Virus record (IMG/VR): IMGVR_UViG_3300032323_001273
Location: 1-29,817 of that record
Reading direction: 5' to 3' (one strand)
Source: a virus
DNA: 29,817 bases
The position numbers were made by a program, and so were the translations under genes. The notes below the pieces were generated by a model. It was not told the origin of the DNA and searched no databases. It was given only the letters and a program-made list of their open reading frames with translations. Below, piece after piece: positions 1 through 6,529 of this stretch (positions are counted from its first letter, which is position 1; each line of letters begins with the position of its first letter).

Positions 1-26
1 CGTCCCTGACCTCACCCCGATCAAAA

Positions 27-56
27 CCCCTTCTAGGAGACTCCTTTAGGGGGGGG
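27..56 (-). terminator. Probable terminator ending the leftward early operon
   Basis: Read on the minus strand, a C-run and a matching G-run (CCCC...GGGG) flank a short purine/pyrimidine loop region and are followed directly by TTTTG. It lies 13 bases past the stop of the last leftward gene, where a rho-independent terminator would be expected. The stem contains mismatches, so the call is moderate. Confidence 0.5.
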
Positions 57-68
57 AGTGGGTGCTAC

Positions 69-407
69 CTAGCCTAGCAACGCCCGTGCAGCCTGCTTTG
101 CCGCATCCTTCACCGCAGCATGGCTCACGCCCAGTGCAGCCGCTGCCTGTGACATGTCCTTGTGCCCAGTGAGATGCCCCAGCCCAGTGCCAAATGCCAC
201 AGCGTTCAGCCTCAACCTCAGGTTGGCATCCCTGTGCCCACCCGCTAGGTAGGTCAGCAACCTCACAATGGCAATCCCCCCAGCAGTCTGCGCCTGAGCC
301 TCTGCCGTGATCCTATGCCATCCCCAAACGTCTTCAGCCTGCTCCTCGGTCAGTCCGAGGTCGAGCAGGTCATCAAGTGCCGCTTGGTAGTCTTCCGGGT
401 CGTTCAT
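69..407 (-). CDS. Small protein with C-terminal helix-turn-helix, function unknown
   Basis: This is a 112-residue soluble protein. The N-terminal half is acidic (NDPEDYQAALDDLLDLGL). The last 30 residues (about 83-112, SQAAAALGVSHAAVKDAAKQ) look like a helix-turn-helix, so DNA binding is likely. I chose the ATG at 407 because it is preceded by CTGCAA, the CAAATG context seen at many starts in this phage. A GTG at 437 would add 10 residues and overlap the doubtful upstream frame by four bases. It is the last gene before the terminator. It could be a late regulator or, since the large terminase is at the other end of the window, a small terminase subunit. Neither is shown by the sequence. Confidence 0.7.
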   Translation of the reverse strand: MNDPEDYQAALDDLLDLGLTEEQAEDVWGWHRITAEAQAQTAGGIAIVRLLTYLAGGHRDANLRLRLNAVAFGTGLGHLTGHKDMSQAAAALGVSHAAVKDAAKQAARALLG

Positions 408-419
408 TTGCAGGTAGCC

Positions 420-700
420 GTCTCTCCGAGCTGTCACGCCACTTCTGGTGTGCGTTCACCACAACGTCTCATCTCAGTTGCCGAGGATGCTGTCTCTCCA
501 GCTAGTCGCACCACTGCGTCGACCGAGCATCCCCGGTCCATGCGCAACGGGTGAACCCGTCGGCAGGTGTCGCAAAAGCTGAAGCCGCTTGCACGGCCTC
601 GTTTTTCCTTCTGCACATGGCAGATGAAATGGCCTCGTCTCTCCAAGGTGTCACACCACTTTTAGCCGATCAGGTCGAACCACGCAGGTGTCGCGGAAGT
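420..700 (-). repeat. Cluster of diverged direct repeats
   Basis: On the minus strand, three copies share the core GTGGYGTGACA followed by CT.GGAGAGAC. In plus coordinates they cover about 637-660, 492-516 and 420-445. Two related blocks share GCGACACCTGC, around 566 and 687. The copies diverge at 10-30 percent of positions. The stretch 408-755 holds no convincing gene other than the doubtful frame at 434-646, so the repeats dominate it. Confidence 0.5.
434..646 (-). CDS. Doubtful small Cys-containing frame
   Basis: This is an open frame of 70 codons with a TTG start and no ATG near the beginning. It contains CDTCRR and an upstream C-H pair (FICH), which could suggest a metal site, but the frame overlaps the diverged DNA repeats and those repeats are not kept in one reading frame. 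Upstream in the same frame a TAA occurs at 662-664. I list it because it fills most of a 350-base gap and its TGA overlaps a GTG. It may well be non-coding. Confidence 0.25.
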   Translation of the reverse strand: MERRGHFICHVQKEKRGRASGFSFCDTCRRVHPLRMDRGCSVDAVVRLAGETASSATEMRRCGERTPEVA

Positions 701-704
701 ATTG

Positions 705-745
705 GCCCGCCACTTTGAGGATGCTTTCACATAGCCTTGGCGGGC
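705..745. repeat. 8-bp inverted repeat downstream of a small gene
   Basis: GCCCGCCA at 705-712 pairs perfectly with TGGCGGGC at 738-745 across a 25-base spacer. It lies just past the stop of the gene ending at 756. There is no T-run, so it is not a classical terminator. It could protect an mRNA 3' end or be a protein-binding site. Confidence 0.4.
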
Positions 746-755
746 TCTGTCGTCG

Positions 756-944
756 TCAGTGATGCACACTGGGCTGGATCTCGTCAAGGTCAGCCTGCGT
801 CCATCCTTCCCGGCGCATCTGTGTTTCCAGTGCCTCCACGCGACTGAGTGCAGCCCTGAGCTGCCTCTGCGCCTCTGCCAGTGCAGCGCCTAGCGTTTCC
901 AGCGCCAGCGTGGTTTCAACTCGTTCGTGCGGTTTGATGCTCAT
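756..944 (-). CDS. Small coiled-coil protein, function unknown
   Basis: This 62-residue protein has a central heptad-like helix (about residues 10-45, ETLGAALAEAQRQLRAALSR) that should form a coiled coil. There are no membrane segments or cysteines. Its ATG overlaps the TGA of the upstream gene as ATGA, which supports both this start and translational coupling. It belongs to a run of tiny early genes (756-1460). No family was recognised. Confidence 0.65.
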   Translation of the reverse strand: MSIKPHERVETTLALETLGAALAEAQRQLRAALSRVEALETQMRREGWTQADLDEIQPSVHH

Positions 945-1090
945 TTCAACTTCGCCTCCAGTTCACCCAATTCACAGCCAAGTTCTTCCGCCACAATCAT
1001 CCGCGCCTCAATCTCGCTTTCAGCCTGGACGGTCCAAAAGCGAAACGGCATGAAGTCGTGCGAGACTTTGTAAGTGAGATTTGCGATCAT
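941..1090 (-). CDS. 49-residue protein, function unknown
   Basis: The product begins MIANLTYKVSHDFMPFRFWT and ends in an acidic helix (SEIEARMIVAEELGCELGEL). The start ATG overlaps the upstream TGA (ATGA at 1087-1090), and its own TGA overlaps the next ATG (941-944). The four-gene chain from 1460 to 756 is therefore continuous, with four-base overlaps. It is too short for many gene finders, but the double ATGA junction and the fill of an otherwise empty 140-base gap make it credible. Its pattern (a beta-strand-like N-terminus, then a helix containing ARMIVAEEL) resembles small phage proteins of unknown role. Confidence 0.7.
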   Translation of the reverse strand: MIANLTYKVSHDFMPFRFWTVQAESEIEARMIVAEELGCELGELEAKLK

Positions 1091-1275
1091 TCTAGTGCCT
1101 CCCGTGCTATTGCCCGCACAGCGTCCATGCGGTCAGGCAGTGTAATTACAAAGTCGCAATCGCGGATGCGCTTGAGCGCGGCTTCCAATTTGTAAACCTG
1201 CTCGGTTTTAACGTCTATCAACCACTCTAGAGATTTAATTCTGTGCAAAAGAATCTGTTCGCCTGCTTCGTTCAT
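1087..1275 (-). CDS. Small helical protein, function unknown
   Basis: This 62-residue, mostly helical protein (SLEWLIDVKTEQVYKLEAAL) probably forms a short coiled coil. It has no recognisable domain. The start is set by an ATGA overlap with the upstream stop and by the GGCAAATG context. It sits in the tiny-gene run downstream of thyX. Confidence 0.65.
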   Translation of the reverse strand: MNEAGEQILLHRIKSLEWLIDVKTEQVYKLEAALKRIRDCDFVITLPDRMDAVRAIAREALE

Positions 1276-1460
1276 TTGCCTGCCTCTAGTTCACATCTAA
1301 TCTTTTGCCTAGCCCGTGCCACCTCAACTTGAAAGTGCGTCCAGCAATCTCGTTGAATCATCTGCGCCACCGCATCCCGGTCTTGTACTGCCAGATAATG
1401 CCGAGGAAACGCTTCCAGCAAACTGTCTAGTTTCTTAAGAAGTTCAGTTGTTGATTGCAT
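1272..1460 (-). CDS. Small protein, function unknown
   Basis: The likely product is 62 residues, starting MQSTTELLKKLDSLLEAFPR. The ATG at 1460 lies inside the last codons of the thyX-like gene in another frame, overlapping it by 17 bases. A longer start at 1511 would bury 68 bases in thyX and adds a low-complexity Ser/Asn tail, so I rejected it. The protein is helical and amphipathic, with one Cys-Trp pair. No family was recognised. Confidence 0.6.
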   Translation of the reverse strand: MQSTTELLKKLDSLLEAFPRHYLAVQDRDAVAQMIQRDCWTHFQVEVARARQKIRCELEAGK

Positions 1461-2079
1461 TGGAGATTGTCGGGAATTGCTGTTGAAAGATTTCAAAGAT
1501 GGATTGCGCAATCTCGCGGTGTTCCTTCTGCGTATGCTCGCTAAGTCTTTGCTGAAAGTAGTGAATCCAACTACGCACTGAGCCGGTCATGTACAGGGTA
1601 GTCTGTACACAAAGCGGCAGCACCATTCGTGCGCATTCGCGGGCCACTCCTGCGTCTAACAGTTCGCGGTAGAGTGCTTCAGCGCCCCCGATAAACCGCC
1701 TGATGTTGTATTCAAGATCTTGGTTGCGCATCGTCTGGCATGAGCTTTGCCGGTTTGTTTCGGCCTGCTTCCTCAACTCAAACGCCTCGAAGTGCTCAAC
1801 CTCGGAATAGCGTTGTGAGAACTCTTGGAAAGTGAATGAACGATGCCTCAAAATCTGCGCCGCAATCGCCCGGCTCGTTTGAATTTCTACTGTCATGCTG
1901 GCGGTTTCAAAAACACTCCAATGCCCGTGCTCAATGCAGTAGCGTAAAAGCCGGTCAGCGGTTGCCATGTTAAGTTGGTTTGACGGGTTACTAACGCGTG
2001 CGGCGTACACGATCACGCCCTCTGCGTCTGGTACGTCAGGCACCATTGATTGAGTGATGGAAATTAGCTTGGTTTTCAT
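1444..2079 (-). CDS. thyX: FAD-dependent thymidylate synthase (ThyX)
   Basis: ThyX methylates dUMP to dTMP using methylenetetrahydrofolate and reduced FAD, and so supplies thymidylate for phage DNA synthesis. The 211-residue length is normal for the family. The signature RHR...S.R is present as RHRSFTFQEFSQRYS at residues 78-92. The usual RHRxxS serine is Thr83 here, while Ser88, Gln89 and Arg90 are kept. The N-terminal YAARVSNP and the HWSVFE segment (residues 53-58) also match the family. The start is ATG preceded by AGCCAACAA, a leader type repeated in this phage. A 70-base gap separates it from the upstream gene. It is an auxiliary nucleotide-metabolism gene placed after the replication genes. 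Confidence 0.9.
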   Translation of the reverse strand: MKTKLISITQSMVPDVPDAEGVIVYAARVSNPSNQLNMATADRLLRYCIEHGHWSVFETASMTVEIQTSRAIAAQILRHRSFTFQEFSQRYSEVEHFEAFELRKQAETNRQSSCQTMRNQDLEYNIRRFIGGAEALYRELLDAGVARECARMVLPLCVQTTLYMTGSVRSWIHYFQQRLSEHTQKEHREIAQSIFEIFQQQFPTISNAINN

Positions 2080-2149
2080 TTGTTGGCTGTGGTCATACTG
2101 GTTGAGTGTGTCAGGGCATCAGAAAGTGCTATTCTGCGCGTTCTTTGGC

Positions 2150-2443
2150 CTACTCATGCACGCCATTGATTGCGGCTAATTCGTGGCTAATGTCTGCAAT
2201 CTCGTTTTGCAGCCTAGCGTTTGGCTCGGCGTGAGCGGTCAAGTCCTCGATAACCGAGAGCGCCCGGTACACCAAGCGAAACGCAACTTCACCGTCAGCC
2301 GGGCTAAGTGCGCACATCAGGCAAGGACGTGCTGCCTGGCTGCGAAGTTCGGCTCGAAGCGTCTCACTTGTCTGTTTTTCGCGTTCCAGTCGTTCCCCCA
2401 AATCTTGAACAAGTGCGTAAATGTTGGATGGGTCAATGGACAT
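2150..2443 (-). CDS. Small coiled-coil protein, function unknown
   Basis: I chose MSIDPSNIYALVQDL at 2443, giving 97 residues, because this leaves a 31-base gap after the initiator gene, whereas the 2518 start would run back inside that gene. The leader is A/C-rich (CCGACTACAGACC). The protein is helical, with a coiled coil at about residues 18-40 and a CLMC cysteine pair near the middle (residues 42-45). It lies directly downstream of the replication initiator and upstream of thyX. No family was recognised. Confidence 0.6.
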   Translation of the reverse strand: MSIDPSNIYALVQDLGERLEREKQTSETLRAELRSQAARPCLMCALSPADGEVAFRLVYRALSVIEDLTAHAEPNARLQNEIADISHELAAINGVHE

Positions 2444-2474
2444 GGTCTGTAGTCGGTTCGGGTTGGTCTGAGGT

Positions 2475-3134
2475 TTAGTCAAAATCTTCTGCACTTTGAG
2501 CTGCCTTTTGCTCGGCAATGATTCGGTCAGTCTCTTCGGCCTGAGCCCAGGCAGTGCGTAGCCATTGCTGGTCGCGTTCGGAAAGATGAGAAATATCTGG
2601 CTGCTGTTTTTTCAAGACGCTGCCGCGCCTCAAGCGCGAGCAAGCGGACTCAGTTTCTTCTTTCTCTGTTACTCCCGCTGCCGCTTGCGGCGGCGCGGAG
2701 TAACTGTTCTCTTTCTCTTTAAAGCGTCCAAACTGTGTACTCACGTGCCGTCCATGTGGTGTACTCACGTGCCGTTCATCTGGTGTACTGCCGCGTCCAT
2801 GTGGTGGACTGTTAATCGAGGTCAAAAAAAAGGCATTTCGGGTTGCCCGATGTGCTCCATTTGAGCCCGAAAACTTGCGGATTAAGCCCGCTTTTTCGAG
2901 AGCATCAAGTGCCGTTTTTACGGTCCCGCGAGAGCATCCTACGTGCTCGGCTAGCTGCTCATATGACGCAGAAAAACGTCTTTTGTGTTCGCTCGCTGCT
3001 GCACTTTGAAAATGTGTAAGTGCACAATAAATCGCATATGCGTTAATGCCTAACTTGCCAGCTTCAACGGCAGCTTCGCGGGTCTGCCAGGCAAAAGGGC
3101 CTTCATCTTTTGGGTTCTCAGAGCGTGGTTTCAT
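2475..3134 (-). CDS. Winged-helix replication initiator candidate
   Basis: Residues about 30-95 form a winged helix-turn-helix (SYEQLAEHVGCSRGTVKTAL, then LEKAGLIRK), like phage replication or transcription proteins. The middle (about residues 107-137) is a hydrophilic linker of roughly 8-residue repeats of the type STPHGRHV, encoded by tandem DNA repeats that look like iterons. The C-terminus is charged and could bind a partner, as lambda O binds its helicase loader. The gene overlaps the upstream helicase gene by four bases (3131-3134). Place in the operon, domain order and embedded repeats all parallel lambda O. The function is inferred; no experimental homologue is claimed. Confidence 0.65.
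   Translation of the reverse strand: MKPRSENPKDEGPFAWQTREAAVEAGKLGINAYAIYCALTHFQSAAASEHKRRFSASYEQLAEHVGCSRGTVKTALDALEKAGLIRKFSGSNGAHRATRNAFFLTSINSPPHGRGSTPDERHVSTPHGRHVSTQFGRFKEKENSYSAPPQAAAGVTEKEETESACSRLRRGSVLKKQQPDISHLSERDQQWLRTAWAQAEETDRIIAEQKAAQSAEDFD
2724..2813. repeat. Four iteron-like tandem repeats, candidate origin
   Basis: Four adjacent copies of 21-24 bases begin at 2724, 2747, 2771 and 2793. The shared core is GTCCATGTGGTGTACT, and copies 1 and 2 also carry TCACGT. They sit in the middle of the initiator gene. Just beyond the last copy is an A-rich tract (CAAAAAAAAGGCATTT, from about 2823). Repeated initiator sites beside an A/T-rich melting segment, inside the initiator gene, is the design of the lambda origin. 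Confidence 0.65.
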
Positions 3135-4456
3135 TTGCGTTTTTTAGGTTCCTCTGGTGGTTCTGGTTCTGGGCACATTTGCCAAATCATCCCATGCTTT
3201 TCTTGGTTTGGACTGTGTCGGATGAAGATTCGTGCGCTTGGCTTTCCATCCCAACTTTGCATTCCAGCCCGCAGTCTGCGCTTAGTTGCAGTCAGTGAAC
3301 ATGTAGGCGGTTCTCCGGGTTGAGTCTCTACACGCTGCAAAGTGACAACCTCGCGTGCCCAGTTTGTCAGTGCGCTCGATCCAAACCCAGCATATGCCAA
3401 ATCAGAGTCAGTGCGGGCAGTGCCTTCCCTAGGCTTTGGCAAATGATGGATGAGCACTAAAAGCACCCCGGTTTTACTGCTGATTCTGTTCAGCCCGTTG
3501 CAAAACTCTGTAACTACTTTCTGGTCTGAAATATCGTCGCCAAGGTAGCACATCAGAGGGTCAATCCATGCAACATCTGGCCGATGCCGCACCACTAACG
3601 CTTCGAGAACGCGGAGAAACTCTGAGCCCGAATGCACGTTGTCTCTGTAAAAAACTAGCCGCTCGTTGAGTGTGGCCTTTTCTTGTTCGCCGCAATCTGT
3701 GCTCCCGTATTTACAGATCACGCTTTGCAGGATTTCGGCCTGATCTCCAATGTCGTTCTCGGCTTGCAGAATTAGGCTTTTGAGAGCTTTCACCGGCTTG
3801 ATGCCAAAGGTGAGCACGTCAGAAAAGGTGCCACTGCCCAGCGCCCAGCCGATTGCCAGTTGCATGGTCAATGAGCTTTTGCCGATGCCGCTCTGAGCGT
3901 TGATGAGCAGACTGCCACCTTTGCAAAGCCACCGATTGCCGATCAGGCTGTTTCTATCGCACTTTGTATCATAGTTCAGCAGGTCATTGAACGGGGTCTG
4001 TACTATAGAATCAAGCCCCTGCTCGGCGCCCGCTACCGTCACGGCATCGCTAAGTTCGGCCACGATGTCACCAGTCGGAGCTCCTTCACCAAGTGCCTTT
4101 GCTGCCTCTCTGAGTTGCGTCAGTAACTTCCGGCGTCTTGCGGCATCCTGTACCAGCCCGCACCAGCTCGGGAGCGGTTCGAGGCTTGGCATCCCGGTGG
4201 ACAATTCCGAAATGGTCGCAAAAGGAATGCCCTGGTGCGCTAGTTGAGTTGCTAGCGAAAGCGGGTCAAGACTCTGCCCAGCATCTGCTGCGGCTTGAAT
4301 GCCCGCAAAGATGGTCGCAAAGCTAGGGTTGAAAAAGTCCCCAGCGGTCAGCCCAGATGCGACAACTGCGGGAAATGCGGTGTGTGGGGCAAATAAAAGA
4401 CAGCCCAGCACCGCCCGCTCGGCTTGTTCAGCCTGCGGGATCGTTTGTACGCTCAT
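3131..4456 (-). CDS. Replicative DNA helicase (DnaB N-domain plus RepA-like ATPase)
   Basis: The 441-residue protein starts with a DnaB-type N-terminal domain (about residues 5-125: QAERAVLGCLL, then FFNPSFATIFAGI). A RecA-fold ATPase domain follows. Walker A is AQSGIGKSS at 187-195, Walker B is VAWIDP at 295-300, and the sensor-like segment LLVLIHHLPK is at 332-341. This resembles hexameric RepA/DnaB helicases that unwind the fork. The last 12 residues are Pro/Glu then Lys-rich. It lies between a 70-residue small gene (three-base gap) and the initiator gene (four-base overlap), consistent with a replication operon. Confidence 0.85.
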   Translation of the reverse strand: MSVQTIPQAEQAERAVLGCLLFAPHTAFPAVVASGLTAGDFFNPSFATIFAGIQAAADAGQSLDPLSLATQLAHQGIPFATISELSTGMPSLEPLPSWCGLVQDAARRRKLLTQLREAAKALGEGAPTGDIVAELSDAVTVAGAEQGLDSIVQTPFNDLLNYDTKCDRNSLIGNRWLCKGGSLLINAQSGIGKSSLTMQLAIGWALGSGTFSDVLTFGIKPVKALKSLILQAENDIGDQAEILQSVICKYGSTDCGEQEKATLNERLVFYRDNVHSGSEFLRVLEALVVRHRPDVAWIDPLMCYLGDDISDQKVVTEFCNGLNRISSKTGVLLVLIHHLPKPREGTARTDSDLAYAGFGSSALTNWAREVVTLQRVETQPGEPPTCSLTATKRRLRAGMQSWDGKPSARIFIRHSPNQEKHGMIWQMCPEPEPPEEPKKRK

Positions 4457-4459
4457 CGG

Positions 4460-4672
4460 TTAGCGAGCGTCGTGCTGCCTTTGCCTGCGTGCCAAATCGG
4501 ACAGAATCTCTGGCTCGGCAGTGGCTGAAAAGATATGGATTGCGCGTGCCAGCTTGAAAGTCTGCATCGCGTGCGGATTAAGCCCAGGTTGTCCAGATTG
4601 CACCAGTGCAATGTGCGTCTTCATTAGTTCGTCGGCAATCCGTTCGGCTTCGTCTTGTTCGTGCTTGGTCAT
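4460..4672 (-). CDS. Small helical protein, function unknown
   Basis: This 70-residue protein, with an acidic N-terminus and basic C-terminus (SDLARRQRQHDAR), lies just upstream of the helicase gene with a three-base gap. The ATG is preceded by GGAACAACAA, the recurring A/C-rich leader. No family was recognised. Its position suggests a replication accessory role, which is only an inference. Confidence 0.6.
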   Translation of the reverse strand: MTKHEQDEAERIADELMKTHIALVQSGQPGLNPHAMQTFKLARAIHIFSATAEPEILSDLARRQRQHDAR

Positions 4673-4716
4673 TTGTTGTTCCGCGTGGATTGGATGCGCG
4701 GCCCCCAGTTGCCGAA

Positions 4717-5118
4717 TTAGAACGGGATTTCGTCAACCTCTAGCTCTGTGCCAGTCGATGGCGGGAGCCAGCGTTTAATCTCCAAATAAGCCTTGCCAGT
4801 CTTCTCGGAAATGCGGTCACCGGGCCCAAGTTCGACCTTGGCAATCTTGCCAACGCAGTCTTCGGTTTCGATAACCAATGTCTTTCCTTCGACAACCTTT
4901 TTGCCAATCGCCAGCGCAAAGTCTGCCACGTTGCGAGAGTTCTTTGCGGTGAAGACGACCCACGACTTAAACGTGAGCGGTCCCACTTTGACTTCAAGTT
5001 GCAGCATCTCGTTTCCGGCTTTGGAAACTGCCTCGATTGCGTGCTCGATGCGGGCCAGATGGATTCCGGCCTCGATGGACTGTGTTGGTTCTGTTGTTTC
5101 GATCTTCAGTGATGGCAT
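4717..5118 (-). CDS. Single-stranded DNA-binding protein candidate with SSB-like acidic tail
   Basis: The 133-residue protein has alternating beta strands (QLEVKVGPLTFKSWVVFTA, KTLVIETEDCVGKIAKVEL) as expected of an OB-like fold. It ends in an acidic tail finishing VDEIPF, which closely resembles the DDDIPF tip by which bacterial SSB recruits partners. It lies between the RecT-like gene and the helicase operon, where phages often encode their ssDNA-binding protein. A DUF669-type relationship is possible. The overall sequence was not matched to a named SSB family, so the call rests on the tail, size, fold pattern and context. Confidence 0.6.
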   Translation of the reverse strand: MPSLKIETTEPTQSIEAGIHLARIEHAIEAVSKAGNEMLQLEVKVGPLTFKSWVVFTAKNSRNVADFALAIGKKVVEGKTLVIETEDCVGKIAKVELGPGDRISEKTGKAYLEIKRWLPPSTGTELEVDEIPF

Positions 5119-5124
5119 ATGTAT

Positions 5125-5856
5125 TTAGATGGAAAACGCTGCAAAAAACTTTTCTGGAAATGCAAGTGCGTGAGTTACGATGTCTTTTGGGATCTCTTGG
5201 TATGTCTGGCCCTCTTTAATCCAGCCCCTTTTGATAGCGCCCTGCGTGACTTTTTCACGAGCGGCTTCGCTTTTGCCCGCTAAAAGCCGCTGCATCGGGT
5301 TGATGCGTTCCAGCATCGGCGGCGGCGGCGTTGATGATTCAACTGTGATGACTGTCTCATCGTCTGGCTCAGTGTGCGACTGCACCGGCGCAAACTCCTG
5401 CACTTCCTCCGGCGCGTAGAGTCCTGATAAAACACCAGGGTAAATGCCCCGCACTGCCTCAGAGATGCACCGAGCCTTAAGCATTTGCCTCGGAAACTTG
5501 CGCCAAGTCGGATTTGATGTAAGCCCGGCGCGCTCGGCGTCCTTTATCGTCCACGATACTTTCAGACTCCCGCCCTGTGGATGCGCAAACGTCCCAGAAA
5601 CGGCGTCGTGCGTGTAGTCGTGCCATTCCACTTTGCCACCGGCCTGCTGGAAACGTGCCAGCATTGCCTCAGACTTGAGCGAGGGCTTGCCGTTGATGAT
5701 GTGGTAATCCCTCGCGGCCTCTGCGGGATGCCGTCCCTCAGCTTGGCAAAGCAAGCCCAATGCTAAAGCCTGCTCGGCGGTTTGGATTCCAAACAGTTTA
5801 GATTTTGCAATGGCCTCGGCCATTAACTTTGTTTGATCGAATGGTATTAGTTGCAT
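5125..5856 (-). CDS. RecT-like single-strand annealing recombinase candidate
   Basis: The 243-residue protein carries features of phage annealing proteins often annotated as RecT: ARDYHIINGKPSLKSEAMLA near residues 48-67, then WTIKDAERAGL, KFPRQMLKARCISEAVR and a Pro-rich linker (about residues 175-180) before a small C-terminal domain. Such proteins pair complementary single strands for recombination-dependent replication. It overlaps the RuvC-like gene by ten bases, and the ATG is preceded by GAAAAACAA. Neighbours are an SSB candidate, a RuvC-like resolvase and a PD-(D/E)XK nuclease, which together would make a recombination module. The assignment to the RecT/Red-beta superfamily is from recalled motifs and needs a profile search. 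Confidence 0.6.
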   Translation of the reverse strand: MQLIPFDQTKLMAEAIAKSKLFGIQTAEQALALGLLCQAEGRHPAEAARDYHIINGKPSLKSEAMLARFQQAGGKVEWHDYTHDAVSGTFAHPQGGSLKVSWTIKDAERAGLTSNPTWRKFPRQMLKARCISEAVRGIYPGVLSGLYAPEEVQEFAPVQSHTEPDDETVITVESSTPPPPMLERINPMQRLLAGKSEAAREKVTQGAIKRGWIKEGQTYQEIPKDIVTHALAFPEKFFAAFSI

Positions 5857-6329
5857 TTGTTTTTCATTTTTAGCCCCGCCTCAAGAATGAGAAGAGCGTC
5901 TGCTGTTTTTAGTGTAACTGACAGATTTGGGTATAGCGCCTGTGCGCGTCCTTTGAGATGAGCTTTCCAGCGGTTCCCGTGGGTCTTCTTGTCGCCTAGG
6001 CCAAGAGCCTGTTGCCACTTTTTGGGCGGCAGGTATTCGATCCGGGCACCGTAGGCCGCGAGGATGCCCTCAATCCTGCCGTAATTGCGGAACATGGTAG
6101 CCATGCTTGATCCGCTCATTTTGCCTGCAAACTTCGGGAGTTCCTCCAGAAATACAGTGGGTGTGTCTGCTGATGTCGTGTTGTGCTGTGTGCACAAGAT
6201 CATCAACTCACAATCCATGTCGTGAAGCGTGCTTGGCATTGGCAACGCGTGAATACTGCCGTCGGTGTCGGTGTAGGCGATGCCGCCTCCCACGCCGGGG
6301 TCAATAGCTATGTAATTTTGAGCACTCAT
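5847..6329 (-). CDS. RuvC-like Holliday junction resolvase
   Basis: The 160-residue protein has an RNase H fold signature. The first strand is YIAIDPGVGGGIAY with catalytic Asp10. A second acidic site is FLEELPK (Glu62/Glu63), and TADALLI near residue 142 places Asp144 at the expected C-terminal acidic position. RuvC-family enzymes cut four-way DNA junctions, useful before packaging of recombining phage DNA. Its start overlaps the upstream stop as ATGA. It ends inside the next gene's start with a ten-base overlap. Confidence 0.8.
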   Translation of the reverse strand: MSAQNYIAIDPGVGGGIAYTDTDGSIHALPMPSTLHDMDCELMILCTQHNTTSADTPTVFLEELPKFAGKMSGSSMATMFRNYGRIEGILAAYGARIEYLPPKKWQQALGLGDKKTHGNRWKAHLKGRAQALYPNLSVTLKTADALLILEAGLKMKNKCN

Positions 6330-6529
6330 TTTACCAATCGCGCCCAGATACGGGCAAGCACGCTGTGGTTTTCGAGATGGTTAAGCGACTCTCGAAGCAG
6401 TCGCACGGATTCGCCTTGCCACGCAATAATCTGCCGAGCGTCCGTCAGTTTTGCGGATGTTTCTTTGAACCTTTCGCGTTCGTCGCGGAGTTTGCGGCGA
6501 AGCTCCCAGATTTGTTTTTGCGTGCTCAT
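6326..6529 (-). CDS. Small coiled-coil protein, function unknown
   Basis: The 67-residue product starts MSTQKQIWELRRKLRDERER. It is almost entirely a charged coiled coil (residues 5-55), with a hydrophobic-basic end (LARIWARLVK). The ATG at 6529 overlaps the methyltransferase stop as ATGA, so I preferred it to an ATG four codons upstream. It is linked by ATGA on both sides to DNA-modifying enzymes. No family was recognised. Confidence 0.65.
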   Translation of the reverse strand: MSTQKQIWELRRKLRDERERFKETSAKLTDARQIIAWQGESVRLLRESLNHLENHSVLARIWARLVK

